From positions 124,001 to 188,000 of the forward strand of contig NZ_AKWX02000007.1 in the NCBI RefSeq assembly GCF_000306115.2: a stretch of 64,000 nt of DNA, written 5' to 3'. Source of the stretch: Leptospira wolffii serovar Khorat str. Khorat-H2. Lineage in GTDB: Bacteria > Spirochaetota > Leptospiria > Leptospirales > Leptospiraceae. Within the stretch, counting starts at the first letter, position 1, and the number at the start of each line of letters is the position of its first letter. This document shows positions 23,448 through 33,635 of this stretch, in pieces. A model generated the notes under the pieces. That model had not been told where the DNA came from and searched no databases. It saw only the letters and a list, made by a program, of their open reading frames with translations. A program made the translations under genes and the position numbers.

Positions 23448-24251
23448 TTATCTGGTTAGAAATTGGAGAGGATCTGGACCGCTCGTTTTCTGGCCTTTTT
23501 CGTAGGCCTCTAAAGTAGGCACTAAAGCGGCACCTAGATCGTTTGCATCCGGGGTATATATCTTTTCGTAGTTGGGTGGTAGATTATAACTGCGCTCTCC
23601 CCACCAGGTAAAAATTCGATTAACCTTATAGTCTGCCGAAAAGAATCGCACTAAATTTAGCTTATTGTCATAAACTACGAAGTGATTCAAATAGAATTCG
23701 TCTTCCCACAGCGGAATCGTCGAAAGGGTAGCAGCCGCAGGGAACATAGTGAGCAATTTAAGCATCGAAACGAATTTAGCCGAGGATGTTTGCATTTTGT
23801 GGCCTTCGATCGGGGTCGGTAATTGGGCTACAATATAATAATCCACATTTCGACGTCTCAGGGTATAAGCGTCCTGGCCATTGGATCCCTTGTGTATCTC
23901 GAAAATTTTCTCCAATTCCGTTTTGGCGCTATCCTTATAAATCCCGAACGAAGCTACAAATTTCTTAATATTCTCCGGAGGGACAGACGTATCGGTTCCT
24001 GTAGAAGGGATGGTGTCGATTCTCTTCCCATAAGAAAATAAAGAACTCAGATCGGAGGAATAGACGAGCCCCCTCGAGAAAGTGGAACCCTTGGCCTCGG
24101 AATAAATGATATGTTCTCGGATCGGATAAAAAGCTATAAGCGCTATTTTTTTACCGGTAGGTGAGGCTGAGTTCGGATAGGTGTTTTCACGCGGAAAATG
24201 CGTTATGCACGCGTTTAGCAATAGTGCAAAGAATACTAGGATTTTTTTCAT
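23448..24251 (-). CDS. Lipoprotein of unknown function
   Basis: 267 residues from the ATG at 24251, chosen because it starts directly with a lipoprotein signal (MKKILVFFALLLNAC, Cys15); the frame extends to 24317 without sense. A second hydrophobic segment (FVSMLKLLTMFPAAATLSTIP) occurs mid-protein. I do not recognise a domain. The gene lies between gltA and the RlmI-like gene on the same strand, and its stop is only a few bases before the probable start of the latter. Confidence 0.75.
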   Translation of the reverse strand: MKKILVFFALLLNACITHFPRENTYPNSASPTGKKIALIAFYPIREHIIYSEAKGSTFSRGLVYSSDLSSLFSYGKRIDTIPSTGTDTSVPPENIKKFVASFGIYKDSAKTELEKIFEIHKGSNGQDAYTLRRRNVDYYIVAQLPTPIEGHKMQTSSAKFVSMLKLLTMFPAAATLSTIPLWEDEFYLNHFVVYDNKLNLVRFFSADYKVNRIFTWWGERSYNLPPNYEKIYTPDANDLGAALVPTLEAYEKGQKTSGPDPLQFLTR

Positions 24252-24297
24252 GTAAGATCTTGCTTTTGTAAGCGGGGCGTTTGCGACGGAAAGGAAC

Positions 24298-24329
24298 CCC
24301 GATCCCGGTATTAACAACCTGAGATCGGG
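24298..24329 (-). terminator. Hairpin after gltA, possible terminator
   Basis: A 7-bp stem (CCCGATC at 24298-24304 and GATCGGG at 24323-24329) with an 18-nt loop lies 14 nt beyond the gltA stop. Reading on the minus strand, only a weak pyrimidine tract follows, so it may be a transcript-end stabiliser instead of a strong terminator. Confidence 0.4.
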
Positions 24330-24343
24330 TCGGAAATGTTACG

Positions 24344-25630
<1,287 letters not shown>

Positions 25631-25786
25631 TTCCTTCTCCTAAAGGTTGAATTTTAAAGATTTATAGGACGGGTCTTTTCTCGACCCGAAGACTAAGATC
25701 GTTCGGGTTCGGGAAGTTTCGCTTAGTACTATCCTATGAATCTGAATATCTAGACAATCCAAAAAAATAGGAGGCCTTGCATCTTC

Positions 25787-28042
25787 TCAGCGGTTTTTAT
25801 ACTGCCTGAGACTTTGGTAATTATAGTAGTTCGACGTTACGATCCTGCAATAATCACGGGGTTCCTTGAGAGGAAGTTCCTCCAAGAAATGGTTAAAATC
25901 TCCGTGATAATGGTTTCGTTTCCATTTTCTGAGATTTCCCGGTCCTCCGTTATAGGCGATCGACGCCCATTTCAGATCGTTTTCGTTTGAGGAAAGAAGA
26001 TATTTCAGGAATTTCGCACCCATTTGGATGGAGATTTCCGGGTCGAATAGGGAATAAGGTCCGAGCCCCAATCCTTGGGCGAGCCCCTTTCCGGTAGGTC
26101 CCATAATCTGCATGAGCCCTCTAGCGTTGGAAGAAGAGACCGCATTCTCCTTGAAAAAGGACTCCTGGCGCATGACCGCGTAAACGATATCCTCCTCGAT
26201 TCCGAACGCCTGAGAGTAACGGGAAACCAGATCCCTATGCGGGCGAGGATAGATTCTGGACGCGAGTTTGGAGGGGAGAAGGATCACGTCGTCCGGGATT
26301 CTTCTTTTTTTCATAAGGCTGCGAGTATGAAAGACAGTGAGATATTGATTGCCGGATAGTTCTCCCAAGGCCGCGAGAATCTCGTCTTTTTCCTCCTCGG
26401 AGGTTCCGTTGGAAAGAGCGTATTTGTCCACCAAGGAGTTTGCGAAGGCCATTTCTCCGATTTCCAGATATTCTTTAGCATTTTGTAATAAATGATTTCC
26501 GCGAATTCGGCTATGAGCGGAATCTATGCGAACATCGAGCTGGAAGGAGTCGGGAAAATAGGCGAATTCCAGATCCCTATCCAGAATTTTTCCGGAATAT
26601 TTGGGGTCTCCCGAGGTCAGGGAAAGGTATTCGAAAAGGGAGTCCTTGTTTCTGAGAGGATTGTCCGGTTGTGGAATGGAGGATATTTCGGAGGCGAATT
26701 CTTCGCGAATCACTCTCGTGTAATAGGAACCCGGAATGAACTTGTAATAGGACTTGAGCCAATTTACGAGATCCGATTGTCTTCCCTTGGATTTTAGGTT
26801 TCGGAGATACCAGTATACCAATCTTCCCTTTACAGGAAGATTCGGGACCCTTTGCAGGGCTTCCTTCCAATAATTCTCCTCCAGGAAATGGGACTGGTCT
26901 CCTATGAGTAAGTCTATTAGCTCGTCTTGTCGGATCAGATTATACGGATTCTTTTCGAGGGAAGAGAGTAATTTATGGAAATATTTATCCTTATCCCCTA
27001 ATCTTTTATACGCTCTTGCATAAGCGTATTCGATTTCTTCGGAAGAAGGTAGATTTGATTTTTCCAAAAGATCTATACCTAGGCGGCCTAGATTCTGATT
27101 GGAGAGCTCTCTGGAAATGGAGGCGGTGAAATCGGAGAAATACTCCGCAAAATTTCTATGCCTGTAAAAAAGGGAGGGGACCCTTTCCGGATAGAATGCG
27201 ACTAGGTTTCTTGCGGCCGCCTTCCAAGACTCCGCTTTCTCGAAAGAGGCGCCTCCGAAATAGGAATGCTCGGATAGATAGGATTTACGATCCGCAGTAC
27301 CTAAAAAGGAAAGAAAGAGAACCCCTTTGTCCAGGGAAAGATTTTTATAAAAGGATTCCCCCTTCCAGGTATGGAGATCGGTATAGATATCCTTTTTAAC
27401 ATAGGAAGGAACGTTGGGATCTTCCATGAGGGAGTAGAATAAATTCTCAGCCTTGGGAATTTCTCCGAATTTGTAGAGAGCCTTCGCATATCTATAATAG
27501 GCCATGGCGCCGAAATATTCTTTGCGGTCTTTTTCGGAAAACGCTTCCGCATACTCCTTGGCCTGCTTGAATTCTCCCGACTCGTAATGGATTCTTAAAA
27601 TTTCTCCGATCGTGTTCCTGTAGATCGGATCGTATTCCGGAGGAATTTTTTTGAGGTAGGCGATGAGGTCCTCTGATCCGAGACTCTTTCGTTTTACCAT
27701 TTCCTCATATAATTTCCAATAACCGACCTTTGTGATCGCGTTCAAAGGGGGGAGAGGGTTTTTAACGATTTCCTTGAGATCATCTCGACTGACCGATGCG
27801 ACCATTTTGCCTTTTAAAAGAGAGACCAGGTATCTCGTCCTGGAGTTCTCATCCCCGTCCGGATGGGTTTCGTGGAAGCGAACCAGGGCGAAAACTTCGG
27901 ATTCGGTGGAAGGATGCTTTTCACGGAAAATTCTACGTATTTTTTCCAGGCTAAAGGATTTGATTAGGTATTTTAGATCGCTGTCCGCGTTCAGGTTGCC
28001 GACAACTAGAAATAGGAGAATCCCTAGGATCGTTTTTTTCAT
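25787..28042 (-). CDS. Soluble lytic murein transglycosylase (Slt-like)
   Basis: 751 residues from the ATG at 28042, which begins a signal peptide (MKKTILGILLFLVVGNLNA) after AGAGAAGAA; the frame continues 15 codons upstream without meaning. The long N-terminal part (about 25-600) is helical, with TPR-like pairs, as in the superhelical ring of Slt70. The SLT domain lies at about 605-745: AVMRQESFFKENAVSS with probable catalytic Glu627, then ARGLMQIMGPTG and SIAYNGGPGNLRKW. It cleaves peptidoglycan to 1,6-anhydro-muropeptides in the periplasm. Divergent from the next gene by 57 bp. Confidence 0.93.
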   Translation of the reverse strand: MKKTILGILLFLVVGNLNADSDLKYLIKSFSLEKIRRIFREKHPSTESEVFALVRFHETHPDGDENSRTRYLVSLLKGKMVASVSRDDLKEIVKNPLPPLNAITKVGYWKLYEEMVKRKSLGSEDLIAYLKKIPPEYDPIYRNTIGEILRIHYESGEFKQAKEYAEAFSEKDRKEYFGAMAYYRYAKALYKFGEIPKAENLFYSLMEDPNVPSYVKKDIYTDLHTWKGESFYKNLSLDKGVLFLSFLGTADRKSYLSEHSYFGGASFEKAESWKAAARNLVAFYPERVPSLFYRHRNFAEYFSDFTASISRELSNQNLGRLGIDLLEKSNLPSSEEIEYAYARAYKRLGDKDKYFHKLLSSLEKNPYNLIRQDELIDLLIGDQSHFLEENYWKEALQRVPNLPVKGRLVYWYLRNLKSKGRQSDLVNWLKSYYKFIPGSYYTRVIREEFASEISSIPQPDNPLRNKDSLFEYLSLTSGDPKYSGKILDRDLEFAYFPDSFQLDVRIDSAHSRIRGNHLLQNAKEYLEIGEMAFANSLVDKYALSNGTSEEEKDEILAALGELSGNQYLTVFHTRSLMKKRRIPDDVILLPSKLASRIYPRPHRDLVSRYSQAFGIEEDIVYAVMRQESFFKENAVSSSNARGLMQIMGPTGKGLAQGLGLGPYSLFDPEISIQMGAKFLKYLLSSNENDLKWASIAYNGGPGNLRKWKRNHYHGDFNHFLEELPLKEPRDYCRIVTSNYYNYQSLRQYKNR

Positions 28043-28099
28043 GCGATTCTTCTCTCTTAATCCGCCCGAACGAGGGTTCAACTCCAAAAAGGAGTCTTT

Positions 28100-29386
28100 A
28101 TGCAGTTATCGGTAACAGAAACGGAATGGCCTGAAATAACTTTACGACACCCCGACTGGGATAAGAAGAATGTGGGAGCTCCCACATCGGCGTCCTCCGC
28201 GGAGGCTCTAAGGATCAAGGCCAAAATCCTGGATAATTATAGCGGTAGCATTCTGACCCATCTGAAACCGGGTGAATGTTTTAGAGCGGATCTATTCGGA
28301 AATTTCGTATTTCGTTCTCCTCGCTTCGATTGGATCAACGAGGAAGGGATCACGGAAAGAGAAGAAAGACTACTTAGGCTTTTCTTCCAGGAACTATTGG
28401 AGGAATTGAAGGGTAAGGTGGTATGGGATTCCGAATTATTCTACCTATGCTCCGCTTTCCTATTATGCGAGGAGAGAATCCAGGAATACAAGGATCTTTT
28501 GGATTCCTTCGCCGAGGGCTTGGAAGAAGCCAAAGAAGGAAGAAGATTACTTTTCTATTTAGGACTTCTCCCCCAGGGAGAGATTCCTAAATACGAAGGA
28601 AAGGATTTAAAGGAGAAATTCGCTTACGCGCACAAGACTAGAGGATTGAATCCCGAGGAGCAGAACGAGCTCTTCGACAAGGTGGTTTCTTCCGAGACCA
28701 CCTCGTTATTGGGTCTGGCTTTTCATTATTTCCGGGAAAAGACGACGGGACTAAGAAATGTATCCGTACTCGAGACTATGATTGCCCGTAAGATTCGAGC
28801 CTTTAAGGCTCCAGAAAGAGAAGTCTTTCTCCGCCAATATGAGGTCCGGCATTCCATCTGGGACAGATTCTTTCTGATCAAGAAGATCCAACCTAGGGAC
28901 AAAGTGACCGAATGGGTTCGGAACGAGAAGAAAAGAAACGGAAGAGAAGAATTGTCCGAAACCCTAAGGGATTCAATCCAGGAAGGAACGGACGAGTCCT
29001 TATATGAAAGATTTCGCATATTAAAGGAACAGGGACTTGCCCACACACTCCGTCCCTTCGAGCTATTAGTAATATGGAATTCCACACTGGCCTCCGATTT
29101 GGACGCAGAACTCTTGGGTCTGAGATCCCAGACTGTATCTTATTTAGGAGAAAGAGCCTTGGCGGTCCAGGCCTTCAAGGACAAGAAGTTCGAGGTTTTC
29201 CAGGAAAGGTCCTTATCGACCGGAAGATTCCAGTATTCTCCAGAGATGATCTACCTAAAGGCGATTTCCTTTTTGGAAACCGGAAAGGTAGAGGAAGGAG
29301 TCCGGCTCATGGAATCCTTGGTGTATAAATTTCCACAGTCGGATTTTCTTAGACTCGTGCTGGATCGATATAGAAAGAAGAGCTAA
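28100..29386 (+). CDS. Hypothetical soluble protein, helical
   Basis: 428 residues, not recognised. There is no signal peptide or membrane segment; the sequence is strongly charged, with many Glu/Lys/Arg and helical heptads. The last 90 residues (ALAVQAFKDKKFEVFQERSLS, then AISFLETGKVEEGVRLMESL) look like two TPR motifs. The ATG at 28100 follows AAAAAGGAGTCTTT, an excellent ribosome binding site. The following gene is on the same strand 58 nt later. Confidence 0.75.
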   Translation: MQLSVTETEWPEITLRHPDWDKKNVGAPTSASSAEALRIKAKILDNYSGSILTHLKPGECFRADLFGNFVFRSPRFDWINEEGITEREERLLRLFFQELLEELKGKVVWDSELFYLCSAFLLCEERIQEYKDLLDSFAEGLEEAKEGRRLLFYLGLLPQGEIPKYEGKDLKEKFAYAHKTRGLNPEEQNELFDKVVSSETTSLLGLAFHYFREKTTGLRNVSVLETMIARKIRAFKAPEREVFLRQYEVRHSIWDRFFLIKKIQPRDKVTEWVRNEKKRNGREELSETLRDSIQEGTDESLYERFRILKEQGLAHTLRPFELLVIWNSTLASDLDAELLGLRSQTVSYLGERALAVQAFKDKKFEVFQERSLSTGRFQYSPEMIYLKAISFLETGKVEEGVRLMESLVYKFPQSDFLRLVLDRYRKKS

Positions 29387-29444
29387 TAAGATCCGGAATT
29401 TTCTTGCTTCGGCAACCAGGTTTTCTTAAGATCAGTTCGGCATC

Positions 29445-30215
29445 ATGGCAATCACCCAGGAACAAATTCTAGAATTACAAAGACACCAGAAGATGATCCT
29501 CCAGTTGGAAAAGATTCTGAGGCTGTCCAAGAACGACGAACAGAAATATCGGGTGACCCGGGATCTGGAAAAATACCGAACCAAGATGAGGGAAATTTCC
29601 CCGGAAGGGATTCCGGACAATCTGGAAACGGCCGCGGAGCAGATCCGAATGTTCCGGGAAAATCCGGAGGCCGCCGGCAGAATTCTCGCAAAATATCCTA
29701 TCATGAAAATCTCTCCGAATTCCAACGATTCGGAAGTGAATCAAATCGGAACCTGGATCAATGTTCTGGATAGAGAATATCTTCCTATTCTAAACGAGAC
29801 TCATATCCGCTTCGACTTCTCCCACGGAAACGAGAAGGACGGAGTCGTGAAGCATATGGAGAATATTCGCAGGAACATCAAGGTTCTTACGGAGACCATA
29901 GAGGAATACCAGGCCGCGGAGAAGCAGGAATTTAGGGAACAGTTGAGTCGGATGAAGAATAAGCAGACTCGTATCTTCATTGCGGAAGCATTCGAGATGT
30001 TCCAAAAATTCAACGAATTCCTCACAAAGGTCTTGGGAGAATATAAGGCCGGAGGAGGAGTGATCATGAACATAGAGGACAGGATCACATTTAACTCTAG
30101 GTTCGAAAAAGCCACGGAACTGGAAGGTAAGTCCATACCGGACGCCCTTGAGGAATTTAGAGAATTCACTGTCGAAGTCCTGGATCGTATCAACGTCCCG
30201 AATATTAAGCATTAG
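29445..30215 (+). CDS. Hypothetical coiled-coil protein
   Basis: 256 residues, not recognised. Residues 1-55 and 120-210 are rich in Gln, Glu, Lys and Leu in heptad-like order, suggesting coiled coils; a short Gly-rich turn (KAGGGVIMNIEDR) occurs near 205. No export signal or enzyme motif is visible. It is probably co-transcribed with the preceding gene. The region after it (30216-30681) holds a dispersed repeat. Confidence 0.75.
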   Translation: MAITQEQILELQRHQKMILQLEKILRLSKNDEQKYRVTRDLEKYRTKMREISPEGIPDNLETAAEQIRMFRENPEAAGRILAKYPIMKISPNSNDSEVNQIGTWINVLDREYLPILNETHIRFDFSHGNEKDGVVKHMENIRRNIKVLTETIEEYQAAEKQEFREQLSRMKNKQTRIFIAEAFEMFQKFNEFLTKVLGEYKAGGGVIMNIEDRITFNSRFEKATELEGKSIPDALEEFREFTVEVLDRINVPNIKH

Positions 30216-30681
30216 GAAATTATTAAACGATTTCGAATCCATGGCAAGCAAGACCCGCGTTATTTCGAGGAGCGGGGGCTACGGAAAAAGCCGGAGTTTA
30301 ACGGGGTATAAAGAGAAGGTATGCAGTGCGGAGTCTGATTTTTTATTGCTTTTCGATTTGATTTTCTTTTAGTTCCGAAATTCTGAACGGAAATTCCGTT
30401 CCTCCGACGTGTTCAAAACGGGCCCCCGCCCGAGTTAGGGTGGAGGAGGCGGGCTTGCGGGAGAAGGGGGGCGATTTTCCTTTATCAGAAAAGTCCCCTT
30501 TTTGCAATCCGAAAAGTTTTGCGGTTTTTCTGTAGGAACTAGCAAGATCTTGACTAAGATTCGAGTGAAATCTCTCCGAGGATCTCCGCTCGTTTTTTTT
30601 CCTATCTTGTGCTTTTTCGAATCCTTAATTTAGAAATAGATTTCCTACATTTTCCTTCCTAAGAATCGTATCGATCGACAC
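30216..30681. other. Intergenic region with hairpin and repeat
   Basis: 466 bp without a convincing gene. It contains a 17-bp palindrome GAACGGAAATTCCGTTC (30385-30401), one copy of a GC-rich dispersed repeat (30416-30494), and T-rich tracts before the GNAT gene. Nothing else is recognised. Confidence 0.5.
30416..30494. repeat. Dispersed intergenic repeat, copy 1
   Basis: The first 38 nt (30416-30453) are identical to 62459-62496. Similarity resumes with GGGAGAAG and a CAGAAAAGT block at nearly the same distance, so the element is about 80 bp. The core can fold with a CCCGCC/GGCGGG stem around GAGTTAGGGTGGAGG. Both copies are intergenic. Function unknown. Confidence 0.75.
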
Positions 30682-31140
30682 ATGCCCATTTTTCGAAGAC
30701 TCAGACCCGACGAATCTCCATCCATACATCTTCTACTCTTGGCAGATCCAAGCGAGGTAGAAATTCGCTCTTACTTGGATAGATCGGATTGCTATGTGCT
30801 GGAAAGGGAAGAGGGAGAACGGATAGGTCAGGTTCTGATCCTCCGAAAAGATGAATCGAAGATGGAAATCATGAATCTTGCCGTGGAGGAAAAATTGCAA
30901 GGCCAAGGTTTCGGGAGAATTCTTCTAGAAAATTCGATCCAAGTCGCGAAGGACGCCGGAGCTCGGACCCTTACGATCGGGACCGGAAATTCAAGCCTCT
31001 CTCAATTGGGCCTCTACCAAAAATGCGGGTTCGAGATATTCTCCATCGATAAGGGATTTTTTCTCCGGAACTACAAGGAACCGATTTGGGAGAATGGAAT
31101 CCGGTGCAAGGACAAGATTCTGCTACATCTGGATTTGTAG
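30682..31140 (+). CDS. GNAT-family N-acetyltransferase
   Basis: 152 residues. The GNAT core is clear: MNLAVEEKLQGQGFGRILLE gives the acetyl-CoA loop (Q-G-Q-G-F-G, about 74-79), and LGLYQKCGFEIFSIDKGFF is the usual C-terminal strand-helix. It acetylates an unknown amine; rimI-like or antibiotic-type roles cannot be separated. ATG at 30682 has no strong ribosome binding site. The stop codon lies within a palindrome at 31134-31153. Confidence 0.85.
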   Translation: MPIFRRLRPDESPSIHLLLLADPSEVEIRSYLDRSDCYVLEREEGERIGQVLILRKDESKMEIMNLAVEEKLQGQGFGRILLENSIQVAKDAGARTLTIGTGNSSLSQLGLYQKCGFEIFSIDKGFFLRNYKEPIWENGIRCKDKILLHLDL

Positions 31141-31153
31141 GAAGTCCTACAAA
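31134..31153. repeat. Palindrome across the GNAT stop codon
   Basis: TTTGTAGGA and TCCTACAAA form a 20-bp inverted repeat with a 2-nt centre. The inner 15-mer TGTAGGAAGTCCTAC recurs at 56275-56289 inside the SGNH esterase gene. It could form a hairpin in the transcript, but no T-tract follows. Confidence 0.5.
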
Positions 31154-31335
31154 TCAAACAAAAGGACGGGTCTTAAAGAATCGGGGCGTTGGAATTCCCC
31201 GAAAAAGGGGACCGAAAGACGAAACTCGGAAAAACCCGAGGAGATATAAAAAATTCCTTTTCCTATGCCCTGGGCCCGTTTATTTGTGTTTACACCGGAT
31301 CTTTCCCGATCCGAGGCATATAGGATTCTGAATTC

Positions 31336-31782
31336 ATGGCACTTGTAAAGAACTCTTCCGAAGTTACCAATTCCACAATCGGCGAAAATTCCTACTTTAA
31401 CGGAAAATTCTTTATCAACGGATCCTTAAAGATCGACGGTAAATTCGAAGGAAAGTCCCTACAGGCGGAACAACTTTATATCGGAGCTTCCGGAAAAGTC
31501 CGCACTAATATCACCGCAGCCAGCGTGATCGTAGAAGGAATCGTAATCGGCAATATCACCGCAAGAAACAGAGTGATGCTTCTTCCTACTTCAAGGATTC
31601 TCGGAGATATCCGCACTCCTGAGTTGATCATCCAAAACGGAGTGGTTCTGGAAGGACGTTGTATCATCTCCAGCGACCTCAAACATTCCAATAAGGACCA
31701 TATCGAGCTGGAATACGCTAAAGATTCCCTTACTTTGGAAAGACTTTTCGGAAAGCAAACGGCTAGCGCAAGGGAAGCCTAA
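31336..31782 (+). CDS. Bactofilin (polymer-forming cytoskeletal protein)
   Basis: 148 residues with the single bactofilin (DUF583) domain at about 15-115. It shows the regular Gly/Ile/Val beta-helix rungs: YFNGKFFINGSLKIDGKFEG, GKVRTNITAASVIVEGIVIG and DIRTPELIIQNGVVLEGRC. Bactofilins polymerise without nucleotide into filaments at the membrane and influence cell shape; in spirochaetes helical shape is a plausible role. pdxA starts 18 nt later, so the two are likely co-transcribed. Confidence 0.93.
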   Translation: MALVKNSSEVTNSTIGENSYFNGKFFINGSLKIDGKFEGKSLQAEQLYIGASGKVRTNITAASVIVEGIVIGNITARNRVMLLPTSRILGDIRTPELIIQNGVVLEGRCIISSDLKHSNKDHIELEYAKDSLTLERLFGKQTASAREA

Positions 31783-31800
31783 ACTTCCCGGGTTTAGGCC

Positions 31801-32778
31801 TTGGTCCCTATCCTAATCACAGAAGGAGATCCCTGCGGGATCGGTCCGGAAATCCTAGAATCCTCTCGAGAGAAACTCGAAACCTTAGCCAGGGATCGGG
31901 TTTTTCTTTTTATCAGCTCCCATTCTTCTAAATCCTATACTGGCTGGAAGGAAGTCTCGGATCCCAAGAACCTATCCGGTCCGGGGTTGTATCTTTGGAG
32001 AACTTCCGCTCTTTCCGGATCGGAGGAGAAGAAGCTGGAGACCGGAAAACCCAGTGAGGTCTCGGGAAAGTCGGCATTCAAGACTTTGGAAGCAGCAGTG
32101 GATCTGCAAAAGAAAATCGGCGGTAATCTCATTACGCTTCCTTTAAGTAAGGAATGGGTCTTAAAGTCCGGAGTAAAGGGATTCCGAGGACATACGGAAT
32201 ATTTGGCGGACCGATATAAGCGTCCCACCTATATGTTGATGGCAGGTCGACAATTATGCGTGCTTCCATTAACCACTCACGTGCCCTTGAAAAAGGTGCC
32301 TTTCTACTTGAAAAAAATCCATATTCCCAGTTTAATCTCCGCGATTCGATCCGCTCCTCTTCGCAAAGGAGGAGAAATCGCCTTCTTGGGTTTAAACCCT
32401 CATGCGGGAGAAGGGGGGAAGGTGGGAGACGAGGAGAAAAAGATTCTCTCTCCCATGATATCCAAGATGAGAAAGAAAGGCCTAAGCGTTACGGATCCGA
32501 TTTCCGCCGACGGAGCCTTTAGCGAGTCGGGTAGGAGTAAATATTCTCTTTACTTGGCATGCTATCACGACCAAGGATTGATTCCTTTCAAGATGTGGGA
32601 GGGAAAGTTCGGCGTGAATCTCACTTTAGGGTTGGATTTCGTGCGAGTTTCGCCGGACCACGGAACCGCTTTCGATATTGCGGGTAAAGGAAAGGCTGAT
32701 CCGGAGAGTTTGATCCAATGTTTGGATTGGGCCTCGGGCGTTCATTCTTCCGAAGATGATCTCAGGAGGTTCTACTAA
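31801..32778 (+). CDS. pdxA: 4-hydroxythreonine-4-phosphate dehydrogenase
   Basis: 325 residues starting with TTG at 31801. PdxA oxidises 4-phosphohydroxy-L-threonine with NAD in pyridoxal phosphate synthesis. Diagnostic stretches are ITEGDPCGIGPEI, GFRGHTEYLADR (metal-binding His), GLNPHAGEGGKVG, ACYHDQGLIPFK (metal-binding His) and GVNLTLGLDFVRVSPDHGTA. The stop codon overlaps the next start (TAATG), indicating coupling with the small membrane protein. Confidence 0.95.
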   Translation: MVPILITEGDPCGIGPEILESSREKLETLARDRVFLFISSHSSKSYTGWKEVSDPKNLSGPGLYLWRTSALSGSEEKKLETGKPSEVSGKSAFKTLEAAVDLQKKIGGNLITLPLSKEWVLKSGVKGFRGHTEYLADRYKRPTYMLMAGRQLCVLPLTTHVPLKKVPFYLKKIHIPSLISAIRSAPLRKGGEIAFLGLNPHAGEGGKVGDEEKKILSPMISKMRKKGLSVTDPISADGAFSESGRSKYSLYLACYHDQGLIPFKMWEGKFGVNLTLGLDFVRVSPDHGTAFDIAGKGKADPESLIQCLDWASGVHSSEDDLRRFY

Positions 32779-33242
32779 TGTTTCTTGCCCAGGCGGCTCC
32801 CAGTTTCTTGGATCAGATCGTTTTTCCTATCTTTCTACTTTGGTTCGTGGGCCTTACTCTTGTTCTCATCCGAAACGATATAGAGATCATTTGGAAAATC
32901 GCGACCTTCTTCGTTTTCGTTTTCTATTTTTTCCAATTCTTTCCGGAGCTGAAGGAATCTTACGGAAGATTGTCCAAATCTTATCCTACCGAAATTCTAA
33001 ATTGGTTCTACGGGGTTCCCAGGGCGGTGTATTTCTTTTTGCTATTCGTTTGGCCCATCGCGGTGATTCGGATGTATTATACCGCTTCTCCTACCCTAGC
33101 CAACCTCTCCGCAAAAATGCTTGTGGGAGCCACTTTGGTTTATTGGATCCTATTTCTCGCTTACCATCAATTTACGGCACCGATCGATGATTTCCTTCGA
33201 GTCAAGTTCGTGGATTGGATTACGATTACCGGCGGTAAGTGA
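32778..33242 (+). CDS. Small integral membrane protein, unknown
   Basis: 154 residues with about four hydrophobic helices (around 10-30, 38-58, 75-95 and 108-128) and short loops. It starts within the pdxA stop (TAATG at 32776-32780) and is probably translated together with it. I recognise no family motif. The co-transcribed bactofilin and pdxA do not suggest a specific role. Confidence 0.75.
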   Translation: MFLAQAAPSFLDQIVFPIFLLWFVGLTLVLIRNDIEIIWKIATFFVFVFYFFQFFPELKESYGRLSKSYPTEILNWFYGVPRAVYFFLLFVWPIAVIRMYYTASPTLANLSAKMLVGATLVYWILFLAYHQFTAPIDDFLRVKFVDWITITGGK

Positions 33243-33579
33243 TCGCGTAGGATTTGCTATAATCCCTTTAAAAGAGGCGATTGAGAATAGCCGAAAATAA
33301 GGAAGTAAAACTAATAACGATTCCTTCGCCTATGACGATGATCCGGATTTCCATTCATGAAAAATTCATATTAGTTTCGTAAGTCCCGCATGCCGTGCTG
33401 CCTTTGCAATTGATGCGGCTTTGACTTTGATTGATTCTAATAATTCTTCTAATCTTATCTCCCTCTTACATTCCCCTTATCGAGATGTATGTCCGCTTGT
33501 GCGAAGTTTAGAGAACCCTCCCAAACTGGGAAACATTGACATATATTAATAAATATTTAAGTACTATTTCGGCCCCAAT
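33243..33579. other. Intergenic region before the FAD/TPP operon
   Basis: 337 bp without a gene. A TATAAT hexamer at 33258-33263 has no good -35 partner. The 3' part is AT-rich (TTGACATATATTAATAAATATTT) ahead of a perfect FNR-type box. No RNA gene was recognised. Confidence 0.4.
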
Positions 33580-33593
33580 TTGATAAGCATCAA
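33580..33593. promoter_or_regulatory. FNR-type box before the FAD dehydrogenase gene
   Basis: TTGATAAGCATCAA matches TTGAT-N4-ATCAA perfectly. A perfect TATAAT (33618-33623) follows, placing the box centre about 43 bp before the probable transcription start, close to the class II activation geometry of CRP/FNR proteins. Confidence 0.75.
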
Positions 33594-33635
33594 TTGGAAG
33601 ATTGGGGGATTCCGTTATATAATTCTGCGGATATC

